Below, piece by piece: positions 31,182 through 42,885 of a DNA stretch of 45,167 nucleotides. The position numbers and the translations under genes were made by a program. Positions within the stretch are counted from its first letter, which is position 1; each line of letters opens with the position of its first letter. The stretch comes from an uncultured Fidelibacterota bacterium. Lineage in GTDB: Bacteria; Fidelibacterota; Marinisomatia; Marinisomatales; UBA1611. Below the pieces are notes generated by a model. It was not told where the DNA came from, made no database searches, and saw only the letters and a program-made list of their open reading frames with translations. The DNA lies in contig CACEHW010000006.1 in NCBI GenBank assembly GCA_902559415.1, forward strand, positions 1-45,167. The letters run 5' to 3'.

Positions 31182-32929
31182 TCTTTTTTTATCTCTAACC
31201 CTAAATCTCGTAATTGTTGATTATCAACATTACTAGGACTGTCATCCATTAGAGAAGTTGCAGATGTAGTTTTTGGGAAAGCAATGACATCTCGAATGTT
31301 TTCTGTACCCGCTAAAAGCATCACTAGCCTATCAAATCCAAAAGCTATGCCTCCATGTGGTGGAGCTCCATATCGAAGCGCCTCTACTAAAAACCCAAAT
31401 TTATCAACTGCCTCTTTTTGAGTAAGCCCTAATAGAGAAAATACTTTTTCTTGAACTTCTGGAGAATGAATTCGAATTGAGCCACCAGCAATTTCATGAC
31501 CGTTCATCGTTAAATCATAACCGCGACTTAAAGCTCTTTTTGGATCGCTATCTAATTTGTCTATATCAGATTTTCTCGGAGCAGTAAAAGGGTGGTGCAT
31601 GGCAACATAACGATTATTCTCATCATCAAAATCAAACATTGGAAATTCAGTGACCCACAAAGGTTTGAATTCATTTTCATTTGCTAAGTTTTCTTTTGAG
31701 GCTATTATTGTTCGAAGTTTACCAAGTGACTTAGTTACAATATTCTTATCATCTCCAACAAGCAGTAATATATCATCATTCTCTACTTTAAGTTTGTCAG
31801 AGATATTTTTTTGCAGGCTTTCAGAAAAAAACTTTGAGATTCCACCATTAAAATTTCCATCTTGAAATTTCATCCAGGCTAATCCTTTGGCTCCATACTT
31901 TTTAGCTTTATCAGTTAAATCGTCTATAACTTTCCTAGAGTATTTAGCACCAGTTTTGACAAGCAATGCTTTTACAGATCCAGCATCGCTAAAAGCTTTA
32001 AAATCAGATTCGTCAGTAAAAGACTTTACATCAATCAGCTCCATTTCATATCTAATATCAGGCTTATCTGAACCATATTTTTCCATCGCATCAGCATAGG
32101 TCATCCTTGGAAAAGGGTCAGATAGCTTTATATCTTTTACTGTCTTAAATATATATCTAGTTAGATTTTCCATATATGTGAAAATATCTTCTTCATCCAC
32201 AAATGACATCTCAATATCTATTTGAGTGAATTCAGGTTGACGGTCAGCTCTTAAATCTTCATCTCGAAAACACTTAACAATTTGAAAATAGCGATCATAA
32301 CCTGAGACCATTAAAATTTGTTTATAAATTTGCGGAGATTGAGGCAACGCATAAAATTTTCCTTTATGAACCCTACTAGGTACTAGAAAATCTCTAGCCC
32401 CTTCAGGAGTAGACTTCATTAATATAGGCGTTTCAACTTCAAGGAAATCATTATCTGAAAGATATTTTCTAACAGCTTGATATGTATTATGCCGAATGAA
32501 TATATTATTTTGCAATTCATCAAAACGTAATTCTAGATAACGATATTTTAATCTTAGGGGCTCTTCAGAGCTATTCCTATCCGTTAACACAAAAGGTAGT
32601 GTAGAAGCTTTATTTAAAATTGAAAAATCAGATACTGATATCTCAATTTTTCCAGTTTTCATGTTTGGATTAATAGCACCTTCATCTCTGTTTTTAACAG
32701 TACCAGAAATAGAAATAACATCTTCAGTAGAGAGTTTTTTAATTTTTTCGAAGACCTCAAAAAAATCAGTTTCATCAAAAACTAATTGAGTTTTTCCATA
32801 CCTATCTCGTAGATCAACAAAAACAATTTTACCATGTAATCTTGAAGTATTAACCCAACCATTTAATTGAACTTGAGAGCCTACAGATGATTCATCTAAC
32901 TCTCCGCAGGTATGTGTTCGTTTATACAT
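31178..32929 (-). CDS. aspS: Aspartyl-tRNA synthetase
   Basis: This 583-residue class II synthetase charges tRNA-Asp. It has an N-terminal OB anticodon-binding domain (about 15-105), then motif 2 (FRDEDLRADRQPEFTQID), the bacterial GAD insertion (about 275-420) and motif 3 near the C-terminus (GFDRLVMLLAGTENIRDVIAFPK). The length is typical of bacterial AspRS. Whether it is discriminating or also charges tRNA-Asn cannot be read from the sequence alone. It stands alone between the envelope operon and atpC. Confidence 0.98.
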   Translation of the reverse strand: MYKRTHTCGELDESSVGSQVQLNGWVNTSRLHGKIVFVDLRDRYGKTQLVFDETDFFEVFEKIKKLSTEDVISISGTVKNRDEGAINPNMKTGKIEISVSDFSILNKASTLPFVLTDRNSSEEPLRLKYRYLELRFDELQNNIFIRHNTYQAVRKYLSDNDFLEVETPILMKSTPEGARDFLVPSRVHKGKFYALPQSPQIYKQILMVSGYDRYFQIVKCFRDEDLRADRQPEFTQIDIEMSFVDEEDIFTYMENLTRYIFKTVKDIKLSDPFPRMTYADAMEKYGSDKPDIRYEMELIDVKSFTDESDFKAFSDAGSVKALLVKTGAKYSRKVIDDLTDKAKKYGAKGLAWMKFQDGNFNGGISKFFSESLQKNISDKLKVENDDILLLVGDDKNIVTKSLGKLRTIIASKENLANENEFKPLWVTEFPMFDFDDENNRYVAMHHPFTAPRKSDIDKLDSDPKRALSRGYDLTMNGHEIAGGSIRIHSPEVQEKVFSLLGLTQKEAVDKFGFLVEALRYGAPPHGGIAFGFDRLVMLLAGTENIRDVIAFPKTTSATSLMDDSPSNVDNQQLRDLGLEIKKD

Positions 32930-32995
32930 TATTCAAATATAGGTATTCAGTGCGTTTTCTTAAAATTAAAAAGAGATGATTTAAAATTTTAAAAA

Positions 32996-33393
32996 CTATT
33001 TATTAGAAACATTGAGCCTGTTAATTGCTCTTGAGAGTGAAGCCTCTAATCGAACGCTATCTATATCTTCTTTATTATCTGCTCTTCGCTGCTTAGCTCT
33101 TTCTAAAGCTTCTGAAGCTCTTTTAACATCAATCTCATTAGATTTTTCAATGGATTCTAATAATAGCTCAACCTTGTCATCAGTAATTTCAACGAATCCA
33201 CCACTAGTGGCATACCATTCTATACCGTTTTTAGTTTCAATTTTTAACTCTCCAATATCCAAAGCAATAATACCATTTCTGTGTTTTTTCATAACACCAA
33301 AAGAACCATCAATGCCAGGACATCTTAGATATTTAACAGTATCTTCGTTAAAAACCTTTATTGGGGTAACAATTTCAACAGAAAAAACTCCCA

Positions 33394-33394
<1 letters not shown>
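32996..33394 (-). CDS. atpC: ATP synthase epsilon subunit
   Basis: This 132-residue protein is the F1 epsilon subunit, with an N-terminal beta-barrel (about 1-85, LRCPGIDGSFGVMKKHRNGI) and a C-terminal helical hairpin rich in Arg, Lys and Ala. It joins gamma to the c-ring and can inhibit ATP hydrolysis. Its start overlaps the atpD stop by one base. It is the last gene of the atp operon, and length is normal. Confidence 0.94.
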
Positions 33395-35668
<2,274 letters not shown>

Positions 35669-35672
35669 AGAT

Positions 35673-37196
35673 TTATGCTATAAAACTATTTTTAAAATCT
35701 GAAATAATCTTATCCAATGCCACACCTGCATCTTCACTCAAATCACCTTCTTGGCTAATTGACTTTAATTGGTCAGAGGCATTCGCATCTAGATAATCAA
35801 AAAGACTACTTTCAAAATCTGCTACCTTATCAATATCAACATCATCTAGGTGCCCTTTTGAAGCAGCAAAAATAATAGCCACTTGTCTTTCAACCGTCAT
35901 CGGAACATATTGATTTTGTTTTAGTATCTCAACCATCCTCTCGCCTCTTGTTAATTGGGCTAATGTGGACTTATCTAAGTCTGACCCAAATTTTGCAAAA
36001 GCCTCTAACTCTCTATACTGTGCCAAATCAAGTCTTAAAGTTCCAGCAACTTTTTTCATTGCTTTAATTTGAGCATTTCCGCCTACACGAGAGACTGATA
36101 ATCCCACATCAATCGCAGGACGTATACCAGAATTGAATAAATTAGTTTCAAGATAAATCTGACCATCAGTAATGGAGATTACATTTGTTGGGATATATGC
36201 TGAAACATCACCTTCCTGCGTTTCAATAATAGGCAGAGCTGTCAGAGAACCACTCCCGTGATCTTCAGATAGTTTCGAAGCCCTTTCAAGAAGGCGACTA
36301 TGCAAATAAAAAACATCTCCAGGGAAAGCTTCTCTGCCAGGAGGTCTTCGTAAAACCAGTGACATCTGACGATATGCTACTGCCTGTTTTGATAGATCAT
36401 CATAAACAATTAAAGAATGTTGACCATTATCCCTAAAAAATTCTCCCATAGCACAACCAGCATAAGGAGCAATATATTGCATTGGAGCTGGGTCAGAAGC
36501 ATTAGCAGCAACAACGATAGTATATTCCATCGCGCCTTGTGCTTCAAGTTCAGAAACTAAACTAGCAACCGTAGATGCTTTCTGTCCAATTGCAACATAA
36601 ACACAAAAAACTGGAGCGTCTGTATCTTGGGTATTTTTTTGGTTAATAATTGCATCAATCGCTACGGCAGTTTTCCCAGTTTGTCTATCTCCAATAATTA
36701 ATTCTCTTTGACCTCTACCAATTGGGACCATACTATCAATGGCCTTAATTCCTGTTTGAAGAGGCTCATTAACAGGGCTACGCGACATGACGCCAAGAGC
36801 TTTACGCTCTACAGGCAAAGACTCACTACTATTAATAGGCCCTTTCCCATCTAAAGGCTGCCCCAATGGATTCACAACCCTTCCAAGCATTTCTCTTCCT
36901 ACAGGAACCTCAACAACTTTTCCAGTTCTTTTTGCAATATCACCTTCTTTAACTTTCCTAGTTTCACCAAAAAGAACTAGTCCAACGTTATCTTCTTCTA
37001 AGTTTAAAGCCATCCCAAAAACATCATTTGGTAACTCTACTAATTCAGAGCTCATAACATTTTCAAGACCTGATGCACGAGCGACACCATCTCCAACTTC
37101 AATGATTTCACCAACTTCAGAGACATCTATGTCGTTATTATATTTTTCTAACTGCTCTTTGAGCAGATTTGTTATTTGATCTGTTTTAATATCCAT
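35673..37196 (-). CDS. atpA: ATP synthase alpha subunit
   Basis: This 507-residue F1 subunit has the P-loop GDRQTGKT (169-176) and the family signature [14 protein letters not shown]. It holds non-catalytic nucleotide sites and shares the catalytic interface with beta. It lies between atpH and atpG with short spacers. Length and motifs are standard. Confidence 0.98.
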   Translation of the reverse strand: MDIKTDQITNLLKEQLEKYNNDIDVSEVGEIIEVGDGVARASGLENVMSSELVELPNDVFGMALNLEEDNVGLVLFGETRKVKEGDIAKRTGKVVEVPVGREMLGRVVNPLGQPLDGKGPINSSESLPVERKALGVMSRSPVNEPLQTGIKAIDSMVPIGRGQRELIIGDRQTGKTAVAIDAIINQKNTQDTDAPVFCVYVAIGQKASTVASLVSELEAQGAMEYTIVVAANASDPAPMQYIAPYAGCAMGEFFRDNGQHSLIVYDDLSKQAVAYRQMSLVLRRPPGREAFPGDVFYLHSRLLERASKLSEDHGSGSLTALPIIETQEGDVSAYIPTNVISITDGQIYLETNLFNSGIRPAIDVGLSVSRVGGNAQIKAMKKVAGTLRLDLAQYRELEAFAKFGSDLDKSTLAQLTRGERMVEILKQNQYVPMTVERQVAIIFAASKGHLDDVDIDKVADFESSLFDYLDANASDQLKSISQEGDLSEDAGVALDKIISDFKNSFIA

Positions 37197-37207
37197 AACT
37201 TCCTAAC

Positions 37208-37756
37208 TTATATTTTCATTAAATCTGATTTAATATTTTTTAATTGGCTCTTAACAGATGCATCTAGAAACATATTGTCTATTCTAAATTTTGCACCGCC
37301 TATTAAAGATGGGTCAACTTCAAATGTTAGCTCTGCATCCTTATTTAAATAGCTACTTAACTTTTTTTGAATGTCATTTAACTCTTCTTCACTTACCTCT
37401 GAGCTAAACGTAGCGTGGACTGAAACTATATTTTTCATATCCTTATAAGTGTCTATAAAATTATTCTTTACTTGTCTTATTATTTTACTTGCTTTGATTC
37501 CACTGGTGTAAGAAACTATCCCTAAAACGAACCCATTGAAAGAAGAGCCCAATGCATCCATAAGAATTGCTAATTTTTCTACTTGGGAAAATCTCTTAGA
37601 CTGAACAAAACTTTTTAATTCGTTATTTGTTCTAAGAATATTATCAAATTCAATGATCGAAGTTTTAACTTGCTCAATAGAATCATTATTTTTTGCAATC
37701 TCAAAGAGTGTATCCGATAACCGCTTAGCAGATATTTTATGCTTCATAGTTTTCAA
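37208..37756 (-). CDS. atpH: ATP synthase delta subunit
   Basis: This 182-residue protein matches the F1 delta subunit, with an N-terminal helical bundle (AKRLSDTLFEIAKNNDSIEQV) and the C-terminal segment DPSLIGGAKFRIDNMFLDASVKSQL. It links the peripheral stalk to F1. The gene overlaps the atpF end by 20 bases; ATG codons at 37756 and 37747 are both possible starts. Delta subunits are divergent in general, and this one is recognisable mainly from its C-terminus and position. Confidence 0.94.
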   Translation of the reverse strand: MKTMKHKISAKRLSDTLFEIAKNNDSIEQVKTSIIEFDNILRTNNELKSFVQSKRFSQVEKLAILMDALGSSFNGFVLGIVSYTSGIKASKIIRQVKNNFIDTYKDMKNIVSVHATFSSEVSEEELNDIQKKLSSYLNKDAELTFEVDPSLIGGAKFRIDNMFLDASVKSQLKNIKSDLMKI

Positions 37757-38312
37757 TATTTTCTAAAGAACTATTAATTAATTCAACATTGTCGTCCTTA
37801 GATAAATTTTTCTTAATTATTTTTTCTGCAACATCTATAGAAAGAGTTACCACCTCTTTCCTAATCTCTTGCATTGCTTTATCCTTTTCAACATTAATCT
37901 GGACTTTGGCTTTTTCAAGTTGACTATCAGCTTCTTGCTTCGCTTTAAAAACAATATCTTCTTTTAAATTATCCGCAGCAGATTTAGCCTCACTTATTAT
38001 TGATTGTGCTTCAGTCTTTGCTTTTGTTAAAATCACTTCAGATTCTTGATTGATATTTTCAAGCTCTTTCCTAGCTTTTTCAGCAGAAAGAAGTGAATCT
38101 TCTATACTTTTATTTCTTTCTTCAAGCATTGCAAGCAAAGGCTTCCATGCAAATTTTGCCAGAATAGTTGAAATCAAAACAAATGTTAAAATAGTCCAAA
38201 TGAAAAGACCGGGATCTAATTTAACTAAGGGGTTTTGCTGAGTTTCAGCTCCATGAGTGCCAGTTGACTCATGGAGCTGATTATCACCTGGAATAATCCA
38301 ATGTTGATTCAT
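37737..38312 (-). CDS. atpF: ATP synthase b subunit
   Basis: This 191-residue peripheral-stalk subunit has an N-terminal extension (1-30), one membrane helix (about 33-51, then KFAWKPLL) and a long charged coiled coil (about 60-165). The N-terminal extension before the helix is longer than in E. coli. It follows atpE by three bases and overlaps atpH. It should form a dimer that holds F1 still against the rotating ring. Confidence 0.95.
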   Translation of the reverse strand: MNQHWIIPGDNQLHESTGTHGAETQQNPLVKLDPGLFIWTILTFVLISTILAKFAWKPLLAMLEERNKSIEDSLLSAEKARKELENINQESEVILTKAKTEAQSIISEAKSAADNLKEDIVFKAKQEADSQLEKAKVQINVEKDKAMQEIRKEVVTLSIDVAEKIIKKNLSKDDNVELINSSLENIENYEA

Positions 38313-38315
38313 AAT

Positions 38316-38531
38316 CTATAATATCAACATTAAGAATATAAAAACCTCAGCAAGGATAGCCACACCCTCTAATAAGAAAAGTGGTAGTTGCACAGCACCA
38401 CTAATCTTGTCCGCTGCTTCTGGTTGACGAGCAATAGCTTCTGCTGCCGCTGCAGCAAATTTTCCTATACCAAGCGCAGCGCCTATTACCGTTATCCCTA
38501 ATCCAATAGGTACTAATAAAGTTGCATCCAT
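38316..38531 (-). CDS. atpE: ATP synthase c subunit
   Basis: This 71-residue hairpin forms the rotating proton ring. The conserved loop ARQPEA (34-39) separates the two helices, and Glu55 in FLLEGVAI is the ion-binding carboxylate. Gly rather than Ser/Thr follows it, and no Na-type Gln-Glu-Ser set is seen, so proton coupling is likely. Helix 1 is Ala-rich (KFAAAAAEA) where many c subunits have a Gly pattern. It lies 24 bases after atpB and just before atpF. Confidence 0.96.
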   Translation of the reverse strand: MDATLLVPIGLGITVIGAALGIGKFAAAAAEAIARQPEAADKISGAVQLPLFLLEGVAILAEVFIFLMLIL

Positions 38532-38555
38532 TATTTACTTCCTTTTTTTATTTTG

Positions 38556-39476
38556 TTAATGATGTACGTTTATTGCCATGCCAACGAACACAGCTGTTAA
38601 TAATGTAAAAACATATGCTTGAACCAGTATGACTATAATTTCAAGACCATATATTGCCGCTGCCATTGGGACAGCTATAAAACCAACTCCTATACCTACT
38701 GACGCACTTGCAAACATCTCTCCAATGATAGCCATAAGAGATAAGAGTGCTAAAATTGCTATATGACCACCAGTCATGTTTGCAGCGAGCCTCATTGTAA
38801 GTGCAAAAGGCTTAACAAAAAGTCCCATAAGCTCAATAGGGATTAAAATAATATAAACAGGCCAAGCAAGGCCATGAGGCACTAAATTTTTCCAATGTTT
38901 TATAAACCCATGCTTTTTTACACCTGCAATGATAATAGAAAAAAATGTGACTACTGCAAGTCCTGCAGTTACATTAAAATTTCCGGTAGCTGTTACCCCT
39001 CCATGCAGCAAATTATTGATAGTTGAATGAGAATCAGTCTTTAGAAAAAATCTATCTAATAATCCAATAGTATCGAAAATAGGTACCATGCCTATACCGT
39101 TAGCAAAAAGAATGAAAAAGAAAAATGTTAAAAATAATGGCGTCCATGTCATAACCCAATTAGGCCCTACATTAGGACTAGATATAGTATCTTTTACAAA
39201 TTCCACTATATATTCAATAAACGTAACCCACTTAGATTTTTTCTTACCATTACTAGATAAATAAGCTCTGATAGGAAAGACTATGACTATTGAAACAATA
39301 ACTGCAACAATCCACAGCATAAATACATGCTTTGTAACCGAAAAGTCAATTCCAAACAACTTGGGTAACTGTATTATTGGATGCGATATATCAGAATTTG
39401 AGACATGATGAATAATGTTAGGGCCGACTTGGTCTAAAACTGATTGTCCACTATGGCTAGTGTTAGCAGCTATCAT
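38556..39476 (-). CDS. atpB: ATP synthase a subunit
   Basis: This 306-residue membrane subunit forms the proton half-channels. The essential Arg lies in ALTMRLAANMTGGH, and LVPHGLAWPVYIILIPIE and VQAYVFTLLTAVFVG are family signatures. A long N-terminal periplasmic segment with several His residues precedes the first helix. Its start overlaps a short upstream open frame (ATGA), which suggests coupling. It heads the structural atp genes. Confidence 0.96.
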   Translation of the reverse strand: MIAANTSHSGQSVLDQVGPNIIHHVSNSDISHPIIQLPKLFGIDFSVTKHVFMLWIVAVIVSIVIVFPIRAYLSSNGKKKSKWVTFIEYIVEFVKDTISSPNVGPNWVMTWTPLFLTFFFFILFANGIGMVPIFDTIGLLDRFFLKTDSHSTINNLLHGGVTATGNFNVTAGLAVVTFFSIIIAGVKKHGFIKHWKNLVPHGLAWPVYIILIPIELMGLFVKPFALTMRLAANMTGGHIAILALLSLMAIIGEMFASASVGIGVGFIAVPMAAAIYGLEIIVILVQAYVFTLLTAVFVGMAINVHH

Positions 39477-39562
39477 TTTAATATAAACTCACTATTATTA
39501 ATTTTTATTTTTTTAATTAAATATTTAATAAATACTGCAATTGAGGTGGAAAAGATAAGCAT
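39473..39562 (-). CDS. Possible short AtpI-like ORF or remnant between atpZ and atpB
   Basis: A 29-residue frame starts at ATG 39562 and ends with TGA overlapping the atpB start. It encodes a hydrophobic stretch followed by KKIKINN. The open frame extends upstream without a stop to 39595, which adds further hydrophobic residues but no good start. Position and composition recall the C-terminal end of AtpI, yet the 215-base gap is too short for a full-length gene. It could be a truncated remnant, a very small AtpI form, or chance. Confidence is low. Confidence 0.3.
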   Translation of the reverse strand: MLIFSTSIAVFIKYLIKKIKINNSEFILK

Positions 39563-39691
39563 AAAAAATGTCTGTTTAAAATAAATAAGAACAATTTATA
39601 GCAATGGTTTAAACTAAAATATTTTTTAACAAAATAATTAGATGCTATTTAATGAATTTTTACGAAAAAAATGTTCTATAATGAAAAAAGT

Positions 39692-39907
39692 TCAGTCTTT
39701 TTTTTTAAAATTTACTAAGAAATATATCTGGTAAAAACCGAAAGCAATTCCTATCAATAAACAAGGTAAAAATATAAAAGGAAATGTATCAAATTTCTGA
39801 TCAACGTAATAGCCTGAAAGAGAGAATATGATTACATAAAAAAACAGAGACTGAACAGCTGACATAATTGGTGCAGATTTTTGTAATATTCTTTGAAAAA
39901 AATTCAT
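39692..39907 (-). CDS. atpZ: AtpZ/AtpI-family small membrane protein
   Basis: This 71-residue protein has two membrane helices (about 18-35 and 44-64) and the segment GYYVDQKFDTFPFIFLPCLLIGIAFGFY, which matches the AtpZ (F0F1-ATPase gene 1) family. AtpZ with AtpI helps assemble the c-ring or carries Mg/Ca. It lies between bactofilin and atpB on the same strand, the usual place. Family recognition is good despite the small size. Confidence 0.85.
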   Translation of the reverse strand: MNFFQRILQKSAPIMSAVQSLFFYVIIFSLSGYYVDQKFDTFPFIFLPCLLIGIAFGFYQIYFLVNFKKKD

Positions 39908-39933
39908 AGTGAATTTTTTAAGTTCTATTTATA

Positions 39934-40305
39934 TCAATTAATCGGATTTGAAATTGTTGAGCTAGTTGAATCTAAAACTAAGTCGCATTGCCCCTCAAAT
40001 TGAGCACCATCCTCAATATGCAACTTCCTGTAGCTAATATCACCTTTTAATTTACTAGTCTTTTTTAAAGTGACTGAACCTTCAGATTTAACATGCCCAA
40101 TTATTGTTCCACCTAGTATAACATTAGAACCTCTAACATTACCTTCGACTATTCCATCTTTAGCAACCCTGATTGAACCTCGAGTAATAACATCACCATA
40201 GACTTGACCGTATACTATAATACCTTGATCAAGATTTATAGGACCTTTTATTTTTGCATCAGGGCCTATCATTGTGTGAACATTTTTAAACTTAGATGTC
40301 GCCAT
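39934..40305 (-). CDS. Bactofilin (polymer-forming cytoskeletal protein)
   Basis: This 123-residue protein consists mostly of one beta-helical bactofilin domain (about 12-110). Its repeated pattern of Gly/Val/Ile turns, as in GQVYGDVITRGSIRVAKDG and KSEGSVTLKKTSKLKGDI, forms the right-handed solenoid that polymerises without nucleotide. Bactofilins organise cell shape and recruit peptidoglycan enzymes. Its start shares one base with the stop of the M23 peptidase gene (TAATG), the common bactofilin-peptidase pairing, and parAB are upstream. Confidence 0.94.
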   Translation of the reverse strand: MATSKFKNVHTMIGPDAKIKGPINLDQGIIVYGQVYGDVITRGSIRVAKDGIVEGNVRGSNVILGGTIIGHVKSEGSVTLKKTSKLKGDISYRKLHIEDGAQFEGQCDLVLDSTSSTISNPIN

Positions 40306-41084
40306 TACTTTTTTAAAGTTAAGTCTTTTTTCTGGTACTCAGGAAAATATATCAAAGGGTCTATTGATTTATCACCTTTCCATATCTCAAAATGTAAATG
40401 TGGCCCAGAAGATATGCCAGTGTTACCAACATAGCCAATCACATCACCTTTTTTTACAATGTCTAATCTTGAAATAATATTTTGCTGGTTGTGCCCATAA
40501 TGAGTGATATAATCATCTCCATGATATATAATAATTAAATTTCCCATTTCATACGTCCAGCCGGAAAACACAACTACACCAGATGCGGTTGCTCTAATAG
40601 GTGTACCTTCTGATGCTACTATATCTATTCCGCCATGCAAATTATCAACATTAGAAAATGCATCCTCCATTCTTTTGCTTATAAACCCCTCTATAGGTGC
40701 TAAAGATGGGATATTATTTGATAATGAAATTAAATGATTTTCTGGAATGAGCATTAATACACTATCAACAATCTTAGGTTTTTCAGAGAAATTAAGTTCT
40801 GAACCTAAAGAGTTCCTAACAAACTCATCCATCTGACTTAATTTTTCTAAACTCTCCATTAACTCAAGGACCTTTAGCCTTTCTTTAGCAATAACATTAT
40901 ATTTTTTATTTAGGCTCTCATATTTTGAAATATTAGGGACAGTTTTAATAGTTACAATAATCGATGCAAGAATAACAGTTAAAGAAAAAACGATTGCAAT
41001 TGTTATAAAAAATTTACTAAACCTATACGAACTTGTTTCTGAATCATCATCAGGAATAACAAGAATTGTAAATTTTTTACTCAT
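40305..41084 (-). CDS. M23 (LytM) peptidase, membrane anchored
   Basis: This 259-residue protein has a short cytoplasmic N-terminus, one membrane helix (about 24-47), a coiled coil (about 55-90) and a C-terminal M23 domain. The zinc ligands and catalytic residues fit His150-x3-Asp154, His198 and His229-Leu-His231. All look intact, so it should be an active peptidoglycan endopeptidase rather than a degenerate regulator. It lies between parB (six bases) and bactofilin (one-base overlap), so bactofilin probably places this hydrolase at a site of cell-wall remodelling. Confidence 0.93.
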   Translation of the reverse strand: MSKKFTILVIPDDDSETSSYRFSKFFITIAIVFSLTVILASIIVTIKTVPNISKYESLNKKYNVIAKERLKVLELMESLEKLSQMDEFVRNSLGSELNFSEKPKIVDSVLMLIPENHLISLSNNIPSLAPIEGFISKRMEDAFSNVDNLHGGIDIVASEGTPIRATASGVVVFSGWTYEMGNLIIIYHGDDYITHYGHNQQNIISRLDIVKKGDVIGYVGNTGISSGPHLHFEIWKGDKSIDPLIYFPEYQKKDLTLKK

Positions 41085-41090
41085 AATAAA

Positions 41091-41957
41091 TTATAGTGAT
41101 TGGAGGAGATCAATAATTCTTTCTAGATCATCATCAGAAAAGTAAACAATCTCTATCGAACCTCCAACCTGAGAAGGCTTTAATTTTACTTTCGTCCCAA
41201 AAATCTCAATTAGTTTATTTTCTATTGATCTAATTGACCCTTTTTGAATTTTTAATTTTTTAACTTTTTTTATTTTTTTCACAGGCTTTGTATGAGCCTC
41301 AGCAGCGCGGACACTCAATGACTCATTAATGATTTTCTTCCAAAAAGCCTGCATCGCAGAGACGGTCTTTTTCTGCAAAATTGCTCTCCCATGCCCTGCA
41401 GAAATTTTTCCATCTCGAATACTTTTACGAATTTCAGGAGGAAGTTTTAAAAGACGCAGAGAATTAGAAATTGTCACACGTTTTTTACCAATAGTCTTCG
41501 CAATCTCATCATGAGAAAAACCATGCTTGCTATTTAATATTGCATAACCCTGAGCTTCTTCAATAGCATTTAAATCTTCCCTTTGAATATTTTCTATAAG
41601 TGCTACTTCCATCATTTCTGAATCATTTTTAATATTAATTATGTAAGCAGGGATAGATCTTAAATTAGCTTTCTTTGCAGCTCTCCATCTTCTTTCTCCT
41701 GCAATAATTTCATAACCATTATCTTTTTTTCTTAATGTGATAGGCGTGATTATACCTTTCTTTTTTATTGATTGGCTTAACTGCTCTAAAGATTTTTCAT
41801 CAAAATCACGCCTAGGTTGATCAAGATTTGGATTAATATCTACTAACTTAACTTTACTGACACCAGGCGCTGTTGCCAAATTAGCAGGACTATTGTTTTT
41901 TTTAGTTTTAGGATTAATTATTGCATTAATCCCCTTACCCAATCTTTTAGATGACAC
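41091..41957 (-). CDS. parB: Chromosome partitioning protein ParB
   Basis: This 288-residue protein has the ParB CTP-binding motif GERRWRA (87-93), a helix-turn-helix region (SHDEIAKTIGKKRVTISNSLRLLKLP) that binds parS, a very basic linker (KKIKKVKKLK) and a C-terminal dimerisation domain. The start overlaps the parA end by eleven bases. I found no clear parS (tgtttcacgtgaaaca) in the window, so the site must lie elsewhere or differ. It works with ParA to segregate the origin. Confidence 0.95.
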   Translation of the reverse strand: MSSKRLGKGINAIINPKTKKNNSPANLATAPGVSKVKLVDINPNLDQPRRDFDEKSLEQLSQSIKKKGIITPITLRKKDNGYEIIAGERRWRAAKKANLRSIPAYIINIKNDSEMMEVALIENIQREDLNAIEEAQGYAILNSKHGFSHDEIAKTIGKKRVTISNSLRLLKLPPEIRKSIRDGKISAGHGRAILQKKTVSAMQAFWKKIINESLSVRAAEAHTKPVKKIKKVKKLKIQKGSIRSIENKLIEIFGTKVKLKPSQVGGSIEIVYFSDDDLERIIDLLQSL

Positions 41958-42711
41958 GCTGTAAGATCTCCTCAGTTAAACTCAAATAGTTTTTTGCTCC
42001 ATTAGAACTAGCGTCATAAAGTAACGCTGGCTTACCAAAACTTGGAGCTTCACTCAATTTTACATTCCTATAAATCAAAGTCTTAAACAATTTATCTTTG
42101 AAGTAACTCTTTACTTCTTGAACGACCTGTTTAGATAAATTTAATCTACTATCATACATAGTCATCAGTACACCACCAATCACTAACTTTTTATTTAAAT
42201 GCCTTTGCACTAGTCTAAATGTGTTTAATAATTGGCTTAGACCTTCCAAAGCATAGTACTCACATTGAATCGGAATAATAATGGCATGAGAAGAAGTTAA
42301 GGCATTAATTGTTAAAAGCCCTAATGAAGGAGGACAATCCAATATTATAACATCATATTTTCGCACCACTTTTTTTAAAGCAGTTTTCAACTGGTATTCT
42401 CTAGCCATTATATTTACTAACTCCACCTCTGCACCTACTAAATCGTTCGTAGATGAAACAACATCCAAACATGGGAATGTTGTTTTTGAAATCGCATCAT
42501 TTATATCATCATTATTAATCAAAACATCGTAAATATTTTTATCAGATTTCTCTGTTAAATCAGAAAGCCCTATCGTAGCATTAGCTTGTGGGTCAAGGTC
42601 TACTATTAAAGTCTTAATCTCAGATACGGCTAGACTTAGCCCAACGTTTACAGCAGAAGTCGTTTTCCCAACTCCGCCTTTTTGATTAATAAATGCTAAA
42701 ACTTTTCCCAT
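41947..42711 (-). CDS. parA: Chromosome partitioning ATPase ParA
   Basis: This 254-residue MinD/ParA-family ATPase has the deviant Walker A KGGVGKTT (11-18), LIVDLDPQANAT and VIILDCPPSLG. It has no N-terminal HTH extension, so it is the chromosomal Soj type. It forms the cluster parA-parB-M23-bactofilin on the minus strand. Divergent secD starts 174 bases away. Parenthood near the atp operon is common and often marks the origin region. Confidence 0.96.
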   Translation of the reverse strand: MGKVLAFINQKGGVGKTTSAVNVGLSLAVSEIKTLIVDLDPQANATIGLSDLTEKSDKNIYDVLINNDDINDAISKTTFPCLDVVSSTNDLVGAEVELVNIMAREYQLKTALKKVVRKYDVIILDCPPSLGLLTINALTSSHAIIIPIQCEYYALEGLSQLLNTFRLVQRHLNKKLVIGGVLMTMYDSRLNLSKQVVQEVKSYFKDKLFKTLIYRNVKLSEAPSFGKPALLYDASSNGAKNYLSLTEEILQRVI

Positions 42712-42885
42712 AACTTTTTAAATAGTCTAGAAATTAATTCTTATTATTTAGCAAAATAAGAATTATAAAATTGTATTTTTTAAAATGAGGTGAAAATATT
42801 AAACAATATGTCGTGTTGCTCTATGAGTTTTCTAAAGTTAAATTTCCGCTCTTTAATAAAACTTTAATTAACAAAATGTAAAAAA
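42712..42885. other. Divergent spacer between parA and secD
   Basis: The spacer is about 80 percent A/T and must hold the parA and secD promoters. I see no DnaA boxes, parS, riboswitch or clear -35/-10 pair. Confidence 0.5.

Noticed and set aside
42712-42885. Replication origin beside parAB
   Set aside because: The spacer is AT-rich, but I see no DnaA boxes and no dnaA or gid genes nearby.
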